Shown here in pieces: positions 43,244 to 53,000 of a DNA stretch of 64,000 bases; within the stretch, counting starts at the first letter, position 1, and every line of letters starts with the position of its first letter. This DNA is from Achromobacter sp. Marseille-Q4962 (lineage in GTDB: Bacteria > Pseudomonadota > Gammaproteobacteria > Burkholderiales > Burkholderiaceae_B), in contig NZ_CALSFU010000001.1 in assembly GCF_943737005.1 (NCBI RefSeq), positions 1 through 64,000 of the forward strand. The letters run 5' to 3'. The notes under the pieces are model-generated. The model had not been told where the DNA came from. It was given only the letters and a program-made list of their open reading frames with translations, and made no database searches. The position numbers and the translations under genes were made by a program.

Positions 43244-44149
43244 ATGCTGAACGCAACCCGACTGCGCGGAATCTTCCCCGCCATCCCCACTCCCGTCAAC
43301 GCCGACGACACGATCAACGTCCCGGCCGCCCGGGCCCTGGTCGCCTACCTGCTCAAGCAAGGCATCGACGGCATCGTCCCGCTGGGCGGCACCGGCGAAT
43401 ACGGGGCCCTGGCGCGCGACGAACGCGTGCGCATGTGCAAGCTCACGGTCGACGCCGTGCAAGGCCGCGTGCCGGTCGTCCCCGGCGTGCTGGACCCCGG
43501 CTTCCACGATGCCCTGCAGGCCGGCCAGGCATTCGCCGACGCCGGCGCCGACGCCTTGATGGTGCTGACGCCCTACTACACCACGCCCACGCAGGCCGGC
43601 ATCCGCGATTACTTCCTGCGCTACGCGGACGCCTCGCCGCTGCCCGTGATGATCTATGAGATCCCCTACCGCACCCGCATCGCCATCGCGCCGGAGGTCC
43701 TGCACGAACTCTCGCGCCATGAGAACATCATCGGCATGAAGGCCTGCAACACGGACATGTACCATTTCCTGCGCACCGTGGCCGGCGTGGACGAGTCCTT
43801 CGCGGTGCTCAGCGGCGAAGACACGCTGTTGCCCGTCCATCTCGCCGCCGGCGCGCGAGGCGGCGTCGTGGTCACCGCCAGCCTGCTGCCCACGGCCTGG
43901 CGCAAGGTCTACGAGCTGGGGGCCCAGGAACGCACGCGCGAGTCCATGGCGCTGCACCGCCGGCTGATCCCGTTGATGAATCTGGCTTTCGCCGAGACGA
44001 ACCCGGGGCCGATGAAATCGGTGATGGACTTGATCGGGGTGGATGCGCCGGAAGTGCTCGATCCCCTCGTGGCGCCGGCGGATGGACTGCGGGCGGCGCT
44101 GCGGGCGGAATTGATCCCCTTGCTCAAGGAGTTCGAAGGGATTGCCTGA
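43244..44149 (+). CDS. DapA/NanA-family aldolase
   Basis: This 301-residue TIM-barrel enzyme forms a Schiff base with its 2-oxo acid substrate. Motifs are GIFPAIPTPVNADDTI, the carboxylate-binding PLGGTGEYGALARDERV, the Tyr in MIYEIPYRTR (Tyr138) and the Schiff-base Lys166 in NIIGMKACNTD. The GGTGEY sequence in place of GTTGES suggests a catabolic 2-keto acid aldolase or dehydratase rather than true DapA. It ends the operon containing the 2-hydroxy acid dehydrogenase and importer, so it plausibly cleaves the 2-oxo acid that they generate. An IclR gene is convergent 31 bp away. Confidence 0.88.
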   Translation: MLNATRLRGIFPAIPTPVNADDTINVPAARALVAYLLKQGIDGIVPLGGTGEYGALARDERVRMCKLTVDAVQGRVPVVPGVLDPGFHDALQAGQAFADAGADALMVLTPYYTTPTQAGIRDYFLRYADASPLPVMIYEIPYRTRIAIAPEVLHELSRHENIIGMKACNTDMYHFLRTVAGVDESFAVLSGEDTLLPVHLAAGARGGVVVTASLLPTAWRKVYELGAQERTRESMALHRRLIPLMNLAFAETNPGPMKSVMDLIGVDAPEVLDPLVAPADGLRAALRAELIPLLKEFEGIA

Positions 44150-44180
44150 GCGCGGCGCCGGCGCGGGGCCCGGCGGCCTC

Positions 44181-45083
44181 CTATCTCGAATACCCTGAAA
44201 ACTTGGACTTGGAAATCGAGGTGGCCGCCACCTGCACATGCGGCGCCAGTTCCGCCTCGACCCGCGCCACCGTCCAGCGCGTCGTGGGCACGGAGATATT
44301 GATCGCGGCCGCCGCCAGCCCGCGATGATCGATGACCGGCGCCGCCACCGAGATGTCTCCCAGCACCGTCTCGTTCGCGATGATCGCGTAGCCTTTCTCC
44401 GCCACGCGCCGCACGCGCGCCAGCAGCTTCTCCGGATCGGTTTCGGTATGGGGCGTAATGGGCTTCAGCCGCGTCCGCGCCAGGATTTCGCGCCGCTGTT
44501 CGTCCGACAAGCGCGACAGAATCGCGGTGCCCGAGGCCGTGAAGTAGGCGGGCAGCCTGCTGCCCACCGCGATATCCACATTGACCAGGTGATGGCCGGG
44601 AAACCGCGCCACGAACACGATCTCGTGGCCATCGAGCTCCTGCAGGTTGGTCGTCTCGCCCAACGTGCGGCTGATGTCCAGCAGATACGGCGAAGCCTTG
44701 TCGATCAGTTCGTTGGCGCGCACGTAGTTGTACGAAAACTGCAGCACCTTCGGCGTCAGCCCGTAATTGCGGGTATCGGGGATGCGGCGCAGATAGCCCA
44801 GCGTTTCCAGCGTATAGACCAGGCGCTGTGTGGCGCTGCGGTCCAGGCCCGAGGCCCGGGCGATATCGGCCAGCGTCATGTGGCGCTTCGGCCCGTCGAA
44901 CGCATGCAGCACCTGGAAGGCTTTTTCGGTCGAGCCCACGAAAAGCGAAGACCGGGACTCGGCCGTTGCCTGCGATTTTTCCGTGTCGTCTGGGAGTGGG
45001 TTGCGCACAGGGAAGAGCCTATTCGAGTTCTGGCAGCGGCGCGGAAAACCGCGCAGGGCCGATGCCAGGACCGGCTCAACCAT
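44181..45083 (-). CDS. IclR-family transcriptional regulator
   Basis: This 300-residue regulator has a winged helix at about 48-110 (GSTEKAFQVLHAFDGPKRHM, then RASGLDRSATQRLVYTLETL) and the IclR effector domain behind it (FVARFPGHHLVNVDIAVGSR, and AAPVIDHRGLAAAAINISVP). The first 45 residues are poorly structured and the ATG at 45083 has no clear ribosome site, so a downstream start is possible. It is convergent with the aldolase operon. A 15-bp palindrome 19 bp upstream recurs in the hydroxy-acid promoter region at 37.5-37.7 kb, making it the probable regulator of that pathway. Confidence 0.87.
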   Translation of the reverse strand: MVEPVLASALRGFPRRCQNSNRLFPVRNPLPDDTEKSQATAESRSSLFVGSTEKAFQVLHAFDGPKRHMTLADIARASGLDRSATQRLVYTLETLGYLRRIPDTRNYGLTPKVLQFSYNYVRANELIDKASPYLLDISRTLGETTNLQELDGHEIVFVARFPGHHLVNVDIAVGSRLPAYFTASGTAILSRLSDEQRREILARTRLKPITPHTETDPEKLLARVRRVAEKGYAIIANETVLGDISVAAPVIDHRGLAAAAINISVPTTRWTVARVEAELAPHVQVAATSISKSKFSGYSR

Positions 45084-45101
45084 GCGCAGTGCGCTGACTT
45101 T

Positions 45102-45116
45102 AATTGTAGTTCAATT
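45102..45116. promoter_or_regulatory. Candidate IclR site (AATYG-N5-CRATT), copy C
   Basis: AATTGTAGTTCAATT is a perfect 5-5-5 inverted repeat just upstream of the IclR gene, placed for autoregulation. Its arms match the sites at 37562-37576 and 37694-37708. Confidence 0.5.
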
Positions 45117-45146
45117 ATTAATAGCAGATTCCAATCGGCATGAGCG

Positions 45147-45923
45147 CTATGGCGCCGGCTCCAGCGGCACCCCCGGACGCGAGGCCGAGCGCGTGCCCGG
45201 CACCGGCCGGCACGACTGCGGATGGTAGGTGTGCACCAGCGACAGCTTCACCTGGCCGCTGGCGTTGCCCTGCGCGGCATGCAGCGTGCGGCAATGGAAG
45301 AACACCACGTCGCCCGCCTCCAGCTCGGGACAGACCGCGCGCGCGATCCAGGGCGCGTTCTCAGGCAGGTCGTCCAGAAAAAACTTCTGCTCGTCGAATT
45401 GCCGCGCCTCGAAAGCGGCGGCGTGCGAGCCGGGAATGAACGACAGCCCGCCGTTCTCGCGCCGCTCCGACCCCAGGGCCAGCCAGCAGGACACCAGGGA
45501 AGGTTCGGTGAACGACCAGTAGCGCACGTCCTGGTGCCAGCCGGTGAGGCTGCCGTAGGCCGGGTGCTTGGTCATGACACAGTTGTGGTGCACCGTGGAG
45601 AGCACCGGCGCTTCGCCGAAACAGGCCGCCAGCCACGCCCCGACGCGCGCATCGGTGGCCCAGCGCGCGAACAGCGGCCCCCGGCCGTAGGCGTCGAGCA
45701 GGCGGCGCGCGGTGTGGCCGCCTTCGGCCCGGCGCGAGGCCGGCGCGCCGGGATAGCGCACGTCGGCTTCGTATTCGATGGGTTCGATCCGCTCGCGCAG
45801 ATGGCGCTCGGCCTGCGCGCGCAGGGCCTGCACTTCGTGGGGACGCGCGAAACCGCGCATCACCACGAAACCCTGCTCGCGCAGGGTGGCGATTGCTTCT
45901 TCTTGCCTGGACGGGGACATCAT
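45147..45923 (-). CDS. Phytanoyl-CoA dioxygenase-family (PhyH) Fe(II)/2-oxoglutarate oxygenase
   Basis: This 258-residue protein has the PhyH jelly roll. Its iron triad is visible as His and Asp in GWHQDVRYWSF and the distal His in VFFHCRTLHAAQGN, followed by the 2-oxoglutarate-binding basic residue region QVKLSLVHTY. The N-terminus EEAIATLREQGFVVMRGFAR is typical. The start at 45923, the first of two adjacent ATGs, has GAGG upstream. PhyH relatives hydroxylate diverse small molecules, including ectoine and phytanoyl-CoA. It lies upstream of the IclR gene on the same strand, and no tighter functional link is evident. Confidence 0.85.
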   Translation of the reverse strand: MMSPSRQEEAIATLREQGFVVMRGFARPHEVQALRAQAERHLRERIEPIEYEADVRYPGAPASRRAEGGHTARRLLDAYGRGPLFARWATDARVGAWLAACFGEAPVLSTVHHNCVMTKHPAYGSLTGWHQDVRYWSFTEPSLVSCWLALGSERRENGGLSFIPGSHAAAFEARQFDEQKFFLDDLPENAPWIARAVCPELEAGDVVFFHCRTLHAAQGNASGQVKLSLVHTYHPQSCRPVPGTRSASRPGVPLEPAP

Positions 45924-46073
45924 GACTACCTCGCAACCCGCGGCATCAAGCTGCAAGCGTCTGCGGGCGGGGCAGGCGCGCGCCGGGCGGACGCCGGCCT
46001 ACGCGGGGATGCCTAGGTTAGCAAATCGTGCAACCGGCCAGGGCGACCGGCCAGGCCGGCCGGCCCCGGACCG

Positions 46074-47177
46074 CTACGGCGCGGGCGGCGGATCGGAGGC
46101 CGCAGCCAGCCGGACAGCGTCGCGCTCCTGCACTTCGTAGCGCACCCATTCGCGCCACACGGCCACCAGCAGGGCCATGAGCACCGGCCCCACGAAAAGT
46201 CCCACCAGGCCCATGGTCTTCACGCCGCCGACCAGGCCGAAGAAGGTGGGCAGGAACGGCAGCTTGACCGGGCCGCCCACCAGCCGCGGGCGCAGGGTCT
46301 TGTCCACGATGAAGAGCTCCACGCTGCCCCAGACCATGAGCGCGATGCCCGCGGCCACGTGGCCCGAGCCCACCAGATACAGGGAAACCAGGGTGAACGA
46401 GAGCGGCGCACCGCCGGGCACCAGCGCCATGATGCCGGTGACGACGCCCAGCAGCACGGGCGAAGGCACGCCGGCGATCCAGTAGGCCGTGCCCAGCACC
46501 ACACCCTCGCCCAGCGCGATCAGGCCCATGCCGGTGACGGTGGAGTTGATGGTGGCCGGCACCACGCGCGAAAAGCGCATCCAGCGCTGCGGCAGGATGC
46601 GCTCGCCCAGCACGTCGAGCTGCGCGACCATGCGGTCGCCGTCTTTGTAGACGAAGAACAGCGTGATCAGCATGAAGAGCACGGTCAGCAGCAGCTGGAA
46701 TACGTTGCCCGTGGCCGCCAGGACCATGCGATAGATATTGCCCAGGTGCTCGCCGCTCACGGCCTCCACCAGCGCGCCCAGCGCATGGGGCTCGCCGATG
46801 TAGGCGCGCCAGTATTCGGCCAGCTTCTCGCCCGCCACGGGCATGGAGGTGATCCAGGCCGGCACCTCCACTCCGTGACGGTTGGCGGCCAGCGCCCAGG
46901 CCACGAACGAGCTGGCTTCCTTGATGGCATAGGAAAGCGCCAGCGACAGCGGCACGATGAGCACGCCGATCACCACCACCAGGGCCAGGCTGGCCGCCAG
47001 GGCCGTGCGGCCTCCGCAGCGCGCCACCAGCCGCTGGTAAAGAGGCCAGCTCGCCAGCCCGATGATGAGCGCGGCCAGCGCCGGCACCAGGAACCCGCTC
47101 AGGAAATACACCCCCGCCAGCAGCACGAGCAGCAATAGCCAGCGGGCGATCAGGTAGGCGGGTAGTACAGGCTGCAT
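46074..47177 (-). CDS. AI-2E-family membrane transporter (PF01594, YdiK-like)
   Basis: This 367-residue inner-membrane protein has about seven to eight helices: an opening pair (LIARWLLLLVLLAGVYFLSG), a large central amphipathic region, then LLLTVLFMLITLFFVYKDGD and the conserved PGGAPLSFTLVSLYLVGSG and GLVGGVKTMGLVGLFVGPVL. The family is named after a proposed autoinducer-2 exporter, but members also include Na+/H+ antiporters, so a quorum-sensing role should not be assumed. The start has no strong ribosome site; frames extend to 47318. It is co-oriented with the LysR gene but separated from it by a terminator. Confidence 0.85.
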   Translation of the reverse strand: MQPVLPAYLIARWLLLLVLLAGVYFLSGFLVPALAALIIGLASWPLYQRLVARCGGRTALAASLALVVVIGVLIVPLSLALSYAIKEASSFVAWALAANRHGVEVPAWITSMPVAGEKLAEYWRAYIGEPHALGALVEAVSGEHLGNIYRMVLAATGNVFQLLLTVLFMLITLFFVYKDGDRMVAQLDVLGERILPQRWMRFSRVVPATINSTVTGMGLIALGEGVVLGTAYWIAGVPSPVLLGVVTGIMALVPGGAPLSFTLVSLYLVGSGHVAAGIALMVWGSVELFIVDKTLRPRLVGGPVKLPFLPTFFGLVGGVKTMGLVGLFVGPVLMALLVAVWREWVRYEVQERDAVRLAAASDPPPAP

Positions 47178-47357
47178 ATGGGAAGCGGGCGATGGAAGCT
47201 TTGAGCTTGACTGTCGGACTATACAGACGTTTGCGGCGGGCGTAGCGGCGGACACCCTGGCGCCGCTATAGGGTCGCGGCGCGGGCAGGGGCGCCGGCAT
47301 TTGCGGCGAAATCGTCAATTAACCCGGATTTTCCAGAAGATAGCCGATTTTGGCGCA

Positions 47358-47391
47358 ACAAAAAACAATAAGGGCCGCACTAGCGACCCTT
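47358..47391 (-). terminator. Rho-independent terminator of the LysR gene
   Basis: On the minus strand AAGGGTCGC and GCGGCCCTT (47391-47370) pair through nine positions (one G-U) around a four-base loop, followed by a T-rich tract (47369-47358) with six consecutive T residues. Confidence 0.8.
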
Positions 47392-47414
47392 AAACGTTGC
47401 TGAACGAAGGTGGA

Positions 47415-48473
47415 TCAAAGCGCGTATTCGGCGGCTTCTTCGCGTGCGCTGCGCCGCCGCGCGGCCGGCGCCTCGGCGGGCGCCTGCCAGGCGGCGAGGG
47501 CGGCGGGCCTGCCCTGGGCGCGCTCGCGCACGACGCAGGCGGCCGCCGCGGGGTCGTTCTCGTCGCGGCCGCTCAAAAGCGGGCAGCCCGCGAACAGCTC
47601 CGCCACCCAGTCGGCGAACGCGCGCACCTTGGGCGACAGTTGGCGGCTCTGGGGGTAGAGCAGGGAAATGGGCACGGAACTGGGCTTCCACTGGGGCAGC
47701 ACCTCGATGAGCTCGCCCGATTGCAGATGCGGCAGCGCCATGTAGCGCGGCGTCTGGATCAACCCGAATCCCTTGAGCCCGCAGTCCAGGTAGGCGCCGG
47801 CCTCGTTCACCGCCACCGCACCCTTCATTTCGACTTCCTGGTGCTTGCCGTCCACCCTGAAGTCCCAGGCGCAGTTGCGGCCGGTGCGGCTGGAGAAATA
47901 GTGCACCGCATGGTGGTTGCGCAGGTCTTCGATGGTCTTGGGCATGCCGTGGCGCGCCAGGTACGAGGGCGCGGCGCAGGTGACGGTCTGCAAGGTGCCG
48001 ATGCGGCGCGCCACCAGGCTGGAGTCTTCGAGCTCGCCCGCGCGGATCACGCAGTCCACGGCTTCCTGCACCATGTCCACCGGACGGTCGCCCATGCCCA
48101 GCACCAGCTCCACGTCGGGGTATTTGTCGTGGAAATCGCACAAAGACGGAATGAGGATGAGCCGGCCGATACAGGTGGGCACGTCGATGCGCAGCCGGCC
48201 TTTCAGGCGCAGCGCGGCCTCCTGGAAGCAGGCTTCGGTTTCCTCGACGTCGGCGAGGATGCGCACGCAGTGCTGGTAGTAGCCGGCGCCGTCGGGCGTG
48301 AGGCCGATGCGGCGGGTGGTGCGGTTGAGCAGGCGCACGCCCAGCAGGCGTTCGAGGTTCTGGATGATGGTGGTGACGGTGGTGCGCGGCAGGGAGAGGC
48401 TGTCGGCCGCTCGCGTGAAGCTGTTGCAGTCCACGACGCGCACAAACACCTGCATAGCCTGGAAACGGTCCAT
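47415..48473 (-). CDS. LysR-family regulator divergent from the RND operon
   Basis: This 352-residue regulator has the DNA-binding segment MDRFQAMQVFVRVVDCNSFT, then RTTVTTIIQNLERLLGVRLL. Its effector domain (about 90-295) resembles the CrgA/DsdC-like group (RLRIDVPTCIGRLILIPSLC). It is 40-50 residues longer than usual because of an Ala/Arg/Glu-rich C-terminal tail. It is transcribed away from the efflux genes across 362 bp and is thus the natural candidate for controlling pump expression. The near-palindrome at 48538-48559 lies between them. Confidence 0.9.
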   Translation of the reverse strand: MDRFQAMQVFVRVVDCNSFTRAADSLSLPRTTVTTIIQNLERLLGVRLLNRTTRRIGLTPDGAGYYQHCVRILADVEETEACFQEAALRLKGRLRIDVPTCIGRLILIPSLCDFHDKYPDVELVLGMGDRPVDMVQEAVDCVIRAGELEDSSLVARRIGTLQTVTCAAPSYLARHGMPKTIEDLRNHHAVHYFSSRTGRNCAWDFRVDGKHQEVEMKGAVAVNEAGAYLDCGLKGFGLIQTPRYMALPHLQSGELIEVLPQWKPSSVPISLLYPQSRQLSPKVRAFADWVAELFAGCPLLSGRDENDPAAAACVVRERAQGRPAALAAWQAPAEAPAARRRSAREEAAEYAL

Positions 48474-48835
48474 GTCGGCGTCCTTGGGGAGTGTCGGGGT
48501 TGAGACGGTTGACGCAGCATACCGCGAATTCTCCGTTTATTAGTCGACTGCGACGAATAGTGTTGCCGAGCAGCACAGGTTTATCCGCCCGGCCAAAACA
48601 CTCAAAATTCGTTCCATCTTGAAGTGCCCTCGCCTCCCGGCCGCGTCGGAGGGCATGCCTTTTCCACGACATCCGTCCCCGCGCGCTGCGTCCCGTTCCC
48701 GGCCAGCGTTGCATCGCTCCCTCGACTCCGGATATTGCTGCAATGCAACATTCTCCGGACCGCCGGCCTGGCGCGGAATGTCCCGGCATGCCCCCGCCGC
48801 CCGGCGCTTCGTCCTCTTGTTGGAAGGAAAACATC
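48474..48835. other. Divergent regulatory region of LysR and RND genes
   Basis: These 362 bp contain no gene that I can support. The main feature is an inverted repeat with 9-bp arms (TATTAGTCG at 48538-48546 and CGACGAATA at 48551-48559; eight of nine pair) about 65 bp upstream of the LysR start, a plausible LysR-type box. The remaining stretch up to the adaptor gene is G/C-rich, without a clear promoter by eye. Confidence 0.5.
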
Positions 48836-50029
48836 ATGGTTACGCGTCATCGCATTGCTGTCATCGCCGCCCTCGCGCTCCTGGTCGCCGCGGGCGGAGG
48901 CTATACGCTGCTGCGCGCGCCCGCCGGGGCCAGCGCCGCCGCGGCCGCGCAGGCGCCCGCCGCCCCCCAGGTGGAAGTGGCCGAAGTCGTCAACAAGACC
49001 ATCGTGGACTGGCAGCGTTATTCCGGCCGGCTCGAAGCCATAGACCGGGTGGAAATCCGCCCCCTGGTTTCCGGCACGCTGACCCAGGTGCACTTCAAGG
49101 ACGGCAGCATCGTCAAGAAGGGCGACCTGCTCTTCACCATCGACCCGCGCCCCTACGCCGCCGAAGTGGACCGCGCCGCCGCGGCCCTGGCCGCCGCCCA
49201 GGCCCGGGTCACCTACACGCGCTCGGAACTGGCGCGCGGCAAGCGGCTGCTGACCGACAACGCCATCGCCCGGCGCGATTTCGAGGAAAAGCAGAACGCC
49301 GCCCGCGAAGCGGAAGCCAACCTGCAGGGCGCCCGGGCCGCGCTGGACTACGCGCGCCTGAACCTGGGCTATACCCGCATCGAAGCGCCGGTCGACGGCC
49401 GCGTCTCGCGCGCCGAAGTCACGGTGGGCAACGTGGTGGCCGCCGGCGCCAGTTCGGTGCCGCTCACCACGCTGGTGTCGGTGTCGCGCATGTACGCCTC
49501 CTTCGACGTGGACGAGCAGAGCTTCCTCAGGTATGTGAACGCGGCCCGCGCCCGCGGCGCCGAAGTGCCGGTGGAGCTGGGCCTGGCCGATGAGGACGGC
49601 TATTCCCGCACGGGCTACGTACAGTCGGTGGACAACCGTCTCGACACGTCTTCCGGCACCATCCGCGTGCGCGCCGTGTTCGACAACGCCGACGGACGGC
49701 TCGTGCCCGGCCTGTACGCGCGCATCCGCCTGGGCGGCAGCGAGCCGCGTCCGGCGCTGCTGGTGGACGAACGCGCCATCGGCACCGACCAGGACAAGCG
49801 CTACGTGCTGGTGCTGGACGCGGAGAACCGCGCCGTCTACCGCCAGGTGAAGCTGGGCGCCAACCAGGACGGCCTGCGCGTGGTGGACAGCGGCCTGCAG
49901 CCGGGCGAGCGCATCGTCGTCAACGGCCTGCAGCGCATCCGCCCCGGCGACGCCGTCACGCCCAAGCTCGTGCCCATGCTGGCCTCCGAACGCCAGTCCG
50001 TGAAGACCGCGCAGGCGTCGCTGAACTGA
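48836..50029 (+). CDS. RND efflux periplasmic adaptor (MexE/AcrA-like)
   Basis: This 397-residue membrane-fusion protein starts at an ATG preceded by GGAAGGAAAA and has a signal-anchor (RIAVIAALALLVAAGGGYTL). Then come the lipoyl/barrel half (WQRYSGRLEAIDRVEIRPLV and DGSIVKKGDLLFTIDPRPY), an alpha-hairpin (about 100-160), and the returning half GYTRIEAPVDGRVSRAEVTV. No lipobox Cys is present, as in MexE-type adaptors. It forms an operon with the RND pump (gap 22 bp) and outer-membrane channel, giving a complete tripartite efflux system. Confidence 0.93.
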   Translation: MVTRHRIAVIAALALLVAAGGGYTLLRAPAGASAAAAAQAPAAPQVEVAEVVNKTIVDWQRYSGRLEAIDRVEIRPLVSGTLTQVHFKDGSIVKKGDLLFTIDPRPYAAEVDRAAAALAAAQARVTYTRSELARGKRLLTDNAIARRDFEEKQNAAREAEANLQGARAALDYARLNLGYTRIEAPVDGRVSRAEVTVGNVVAAGASSVPLTTLVSVSRMYASFDVDEQSFLRYVNAARARGAEVPVELGLADEDGYSRTGYVQSVDNRLDTSSGTIRVRAVFDNADGRLVPGLYARIRLGGSEPRPALLVDERAIGTDQDKRYVLVLDAENRAVYRQVKLGANQDGLRVVDSGLQPGERIVVNGLQRIRPGDAVTPKLVPMLASERQSVKTAQASLN

Positions 50030-50051
50030 GCGCCGCCGTCCGAGGATTCCC

Positions 50052-53000
50052 ATGAACATCTCGAAATTCTTTATCGACCGGCCCATCTTCGCGGGCGTGC
50101 TGTCGGTGCTGGTGCTGCTGGCGGGCCTGCTGGCCATGTTCCAGCTACCCATCTCCGAATACCCGGAAGTGGTGCCGCCCTCGGTGGTGGTGCGCGCGCA
50201 GTACCCGGGCGCCAATCCCAAGGTCATCGCCGAAACCGTGGCCTCGCCGCTGGAAGAGTCCATCAACGGCGTGGAAGACATGCTGTACATGCAGTCGCAG
50301 GCCAATAGCGACGGCAATCTCACGCTGACGATCAACTTCAAGCTCGGCGTGGATCCGGACAAGGCCCAGCAACTGGTGCAGAACCGCGTGTCGCAGGCGC
50401 TGCCGCGCCTGCCGCCCGACGTGCAGCGCCTGGGCGTGACCACCGCCAAGAGCTCGCCCACCCTGACGCTGGTGGTGCACCTGATCTCGCCCAACGACCG
50501 CTACGACATCACCTATCTGCGCAACTACGCCATTCTCAACGTGAAAGACCGCCTGGCCCGCATCAGCGGCGTGGGCGAAGTCACGGTGTGGGGCTCGGGC
50601 AACTACTCCATGCGCATCTGGCTGGATCCGCAGAAAGTGGCCCAGCGCGGCATGACGGCCAGCGAAGTGGTCAACGCCATCCGCGAGCAGAACGTGCAGG
50701 TCGCCGCCGGCGTGATCGGCGCCTCGCCCACCGCGGGCGACGTGCCGCTGCAGCTCAACGTGAACACGCGCGGCCGCCTGCAGACCGAGGACGAGTTCCG
50801 CGACATCATCCTCAAGACCTCGCCCGACGGCGCCGTGACTCGGCTGTCCGACGTGGCGCGCGTGGAGCTGGACGCCCAGGAGTACGGCCTGCGTTCGCTG
50901 CTGGACAACAAGCAGGCGGTGGGCATGGGCATCATGCAGTCGCCGGGCGCCAATGCGCTGGACGTGTCCACCAAGGTGCGCGCCGCGATGGCGGAACTGG
51001 CCCAGGATTTCCCGCCGGGCGTGGAATACCGCATCGAGTACGACCCCACCCAGTTCGTGAGCGCCAGCATCGAGGCCGTGGTGCACACGCTGCTCGAAGC
51101 GATTGCGCTGGTGGTGCTGGTGGTGATCCTCTTCCTGCAGACCTGGCGCGCGTCCATCATTCCGCTGCTGGCGGTGCCGGTGTCCATCGTGGGCACGTTC
51201 GCCCTGCTGCTGGTGTTCGGCTACTCCATCAACGCGCTGTCGCTGTTCGGCATGGTGCTGGCCATCGGCATCGTGGTGGACGACGCCATCGTGGTGGTGG
51301 AAAACGTGGAGCGCAACATCGCGGCCGGGCTGACGCCGCGCGAGGCCACCTACCGCGCCATGCGGGAAGTGAGCGGCCCCATCATCGCGATCGCGCTCAC
51401 GCTGTGCGCGGTGTTCGTGCCGCTGGCGTTCATGACGGGCCTGACCGGCCAGTTCTACAAGCAGTTCGCCATGACCATCGCCATCTCCACGGTGATCTCC
51501 GCCTTCAACTCGCTCACGCTTTCGCCCGCGCTGTCGGCCCTGCTGCTCAAGGGCCACCATGACGAGCCCGACTGGCTGACCCGCGCCATGAACCGGGTGT
51601 TCGGCCGCTTTTTCGGCTGGTTCAACCGTTCGTTCGGCCGCGCCTCGGAATCGTATGGCGTGGGCGTGTCCGGGGTGATCCGCCGCAAGGCCGGCGCCAT
51701 GGCGGTTTACGCCGTGCTGGTGGCGGCCACCATCGGCGTGTCGTACCTGGTGCCCGGCGGTTTCGTGCCCGCGCAGGACAAGCAGTACCTGATCGGCTTC
51801 ACGCAGCTGCCCAACGGCGCCTCGCTGGACCGCACCGACGCCGTCATCCGGCGCATGAGCGACATCGCCCTCCAGGAACCCGGCGTGCAGAGCGCCATCG
51901 CCTTCCCGGGCCTGTCCATCAACGGTTTCACCAACAGCTCCAGCGCCGGCATCGTGTTCGTGATGCTCAAGCCCTTCGGCGAGCGCAAGAGCGCCGAGCT
52001 GTCGGGCGACGCCATCGCGGCCTCGCTGAACCGCAAGTTCGCCGCCATCCAGGATTCGTTCATCGCGGTCTTCCCGCCCCCGCCCGTCATGGGCCTGGGC
52101 ACGCTGGGCGGCTTCAAGTTCCAGATCGAGGACCGCAGCGCGGCCGGCTACGCCGCGCTGGACCAGGCCAAGGCCGCCTTCCTGGCCAAGGCGCGCGAAA
52201 CGCCCGAACTGGGGCCTGCCTTCTCCAGCTACGAGATCAACGTGCCGCAACTGGACGTGGACCTCGACCGCGTGAAGGCCAAGCAACTGGGCGTGCCCGT
52301 GACCGAAGTGTTCGACACCATGCAGATCTACCTCGGGTCCATGTACGTGAACGACTTCAACCGCTTCGGCCGCGTGTTCCAGGTGCGGGCCCAGGCCGAC
52401 GCGCCATTCCGGGCGCATGCCGACGACATCCTGCAGCTCAAGACGCGCAACGCCGACGGCGAGATGGTGCCGCTGTCGTCGCTCGTGACCGTGAAGCAGA
52501 CCTTCGGCCCCGAAATGGTGGTGCGCTACAACGGCTACACCGCCGCGGACATCAACGGCGGCCCCGCGCCGGGCTATTCGTCGAACCAGGCCCAGGCCGC
52601 GGCCGAACGCGTGGCGGCCGAAACGCTGCCGCGCGGCATGAAGCTCGAATGGACCGACCTGACCTACCAGCAGATCCTGGCGGGCAATGCCGGGCTGTGG
52701 GTGTTTCCCATCAGCGTGCTGCTGGTGTTCCTGGTGCTGGCCGCGCTGTATGAAAGCCTGACGCTGCCGCTGGCGGTCATCCTGATCGTGCCCATGAGCA
52801 TCCTGGCGGCGCTGACGGGCGTCTACCTCACCGGCAACGACAACAACATCTTCACGCAGATCGGCCTGATGGTGCTGGTGGGGCTGTCGGCGAAGAACGC
52901 GATTCTCATCGTGGAATTCGCGCGCGAGCTCGAAATGAACGGCCGCGGCCCGCTGGAGGCCGCCATCGAGGCCAGCCGCCTGCGGCTGCGCCCCATCCTG

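Noticed and set aside
46074-47177. Reading the AI-2E-family protein as a quorum-sensing exporter.
   Set aside because: The family name is historical and no luxS or AI-2 genes are in the window; only a general transporter call is justified.
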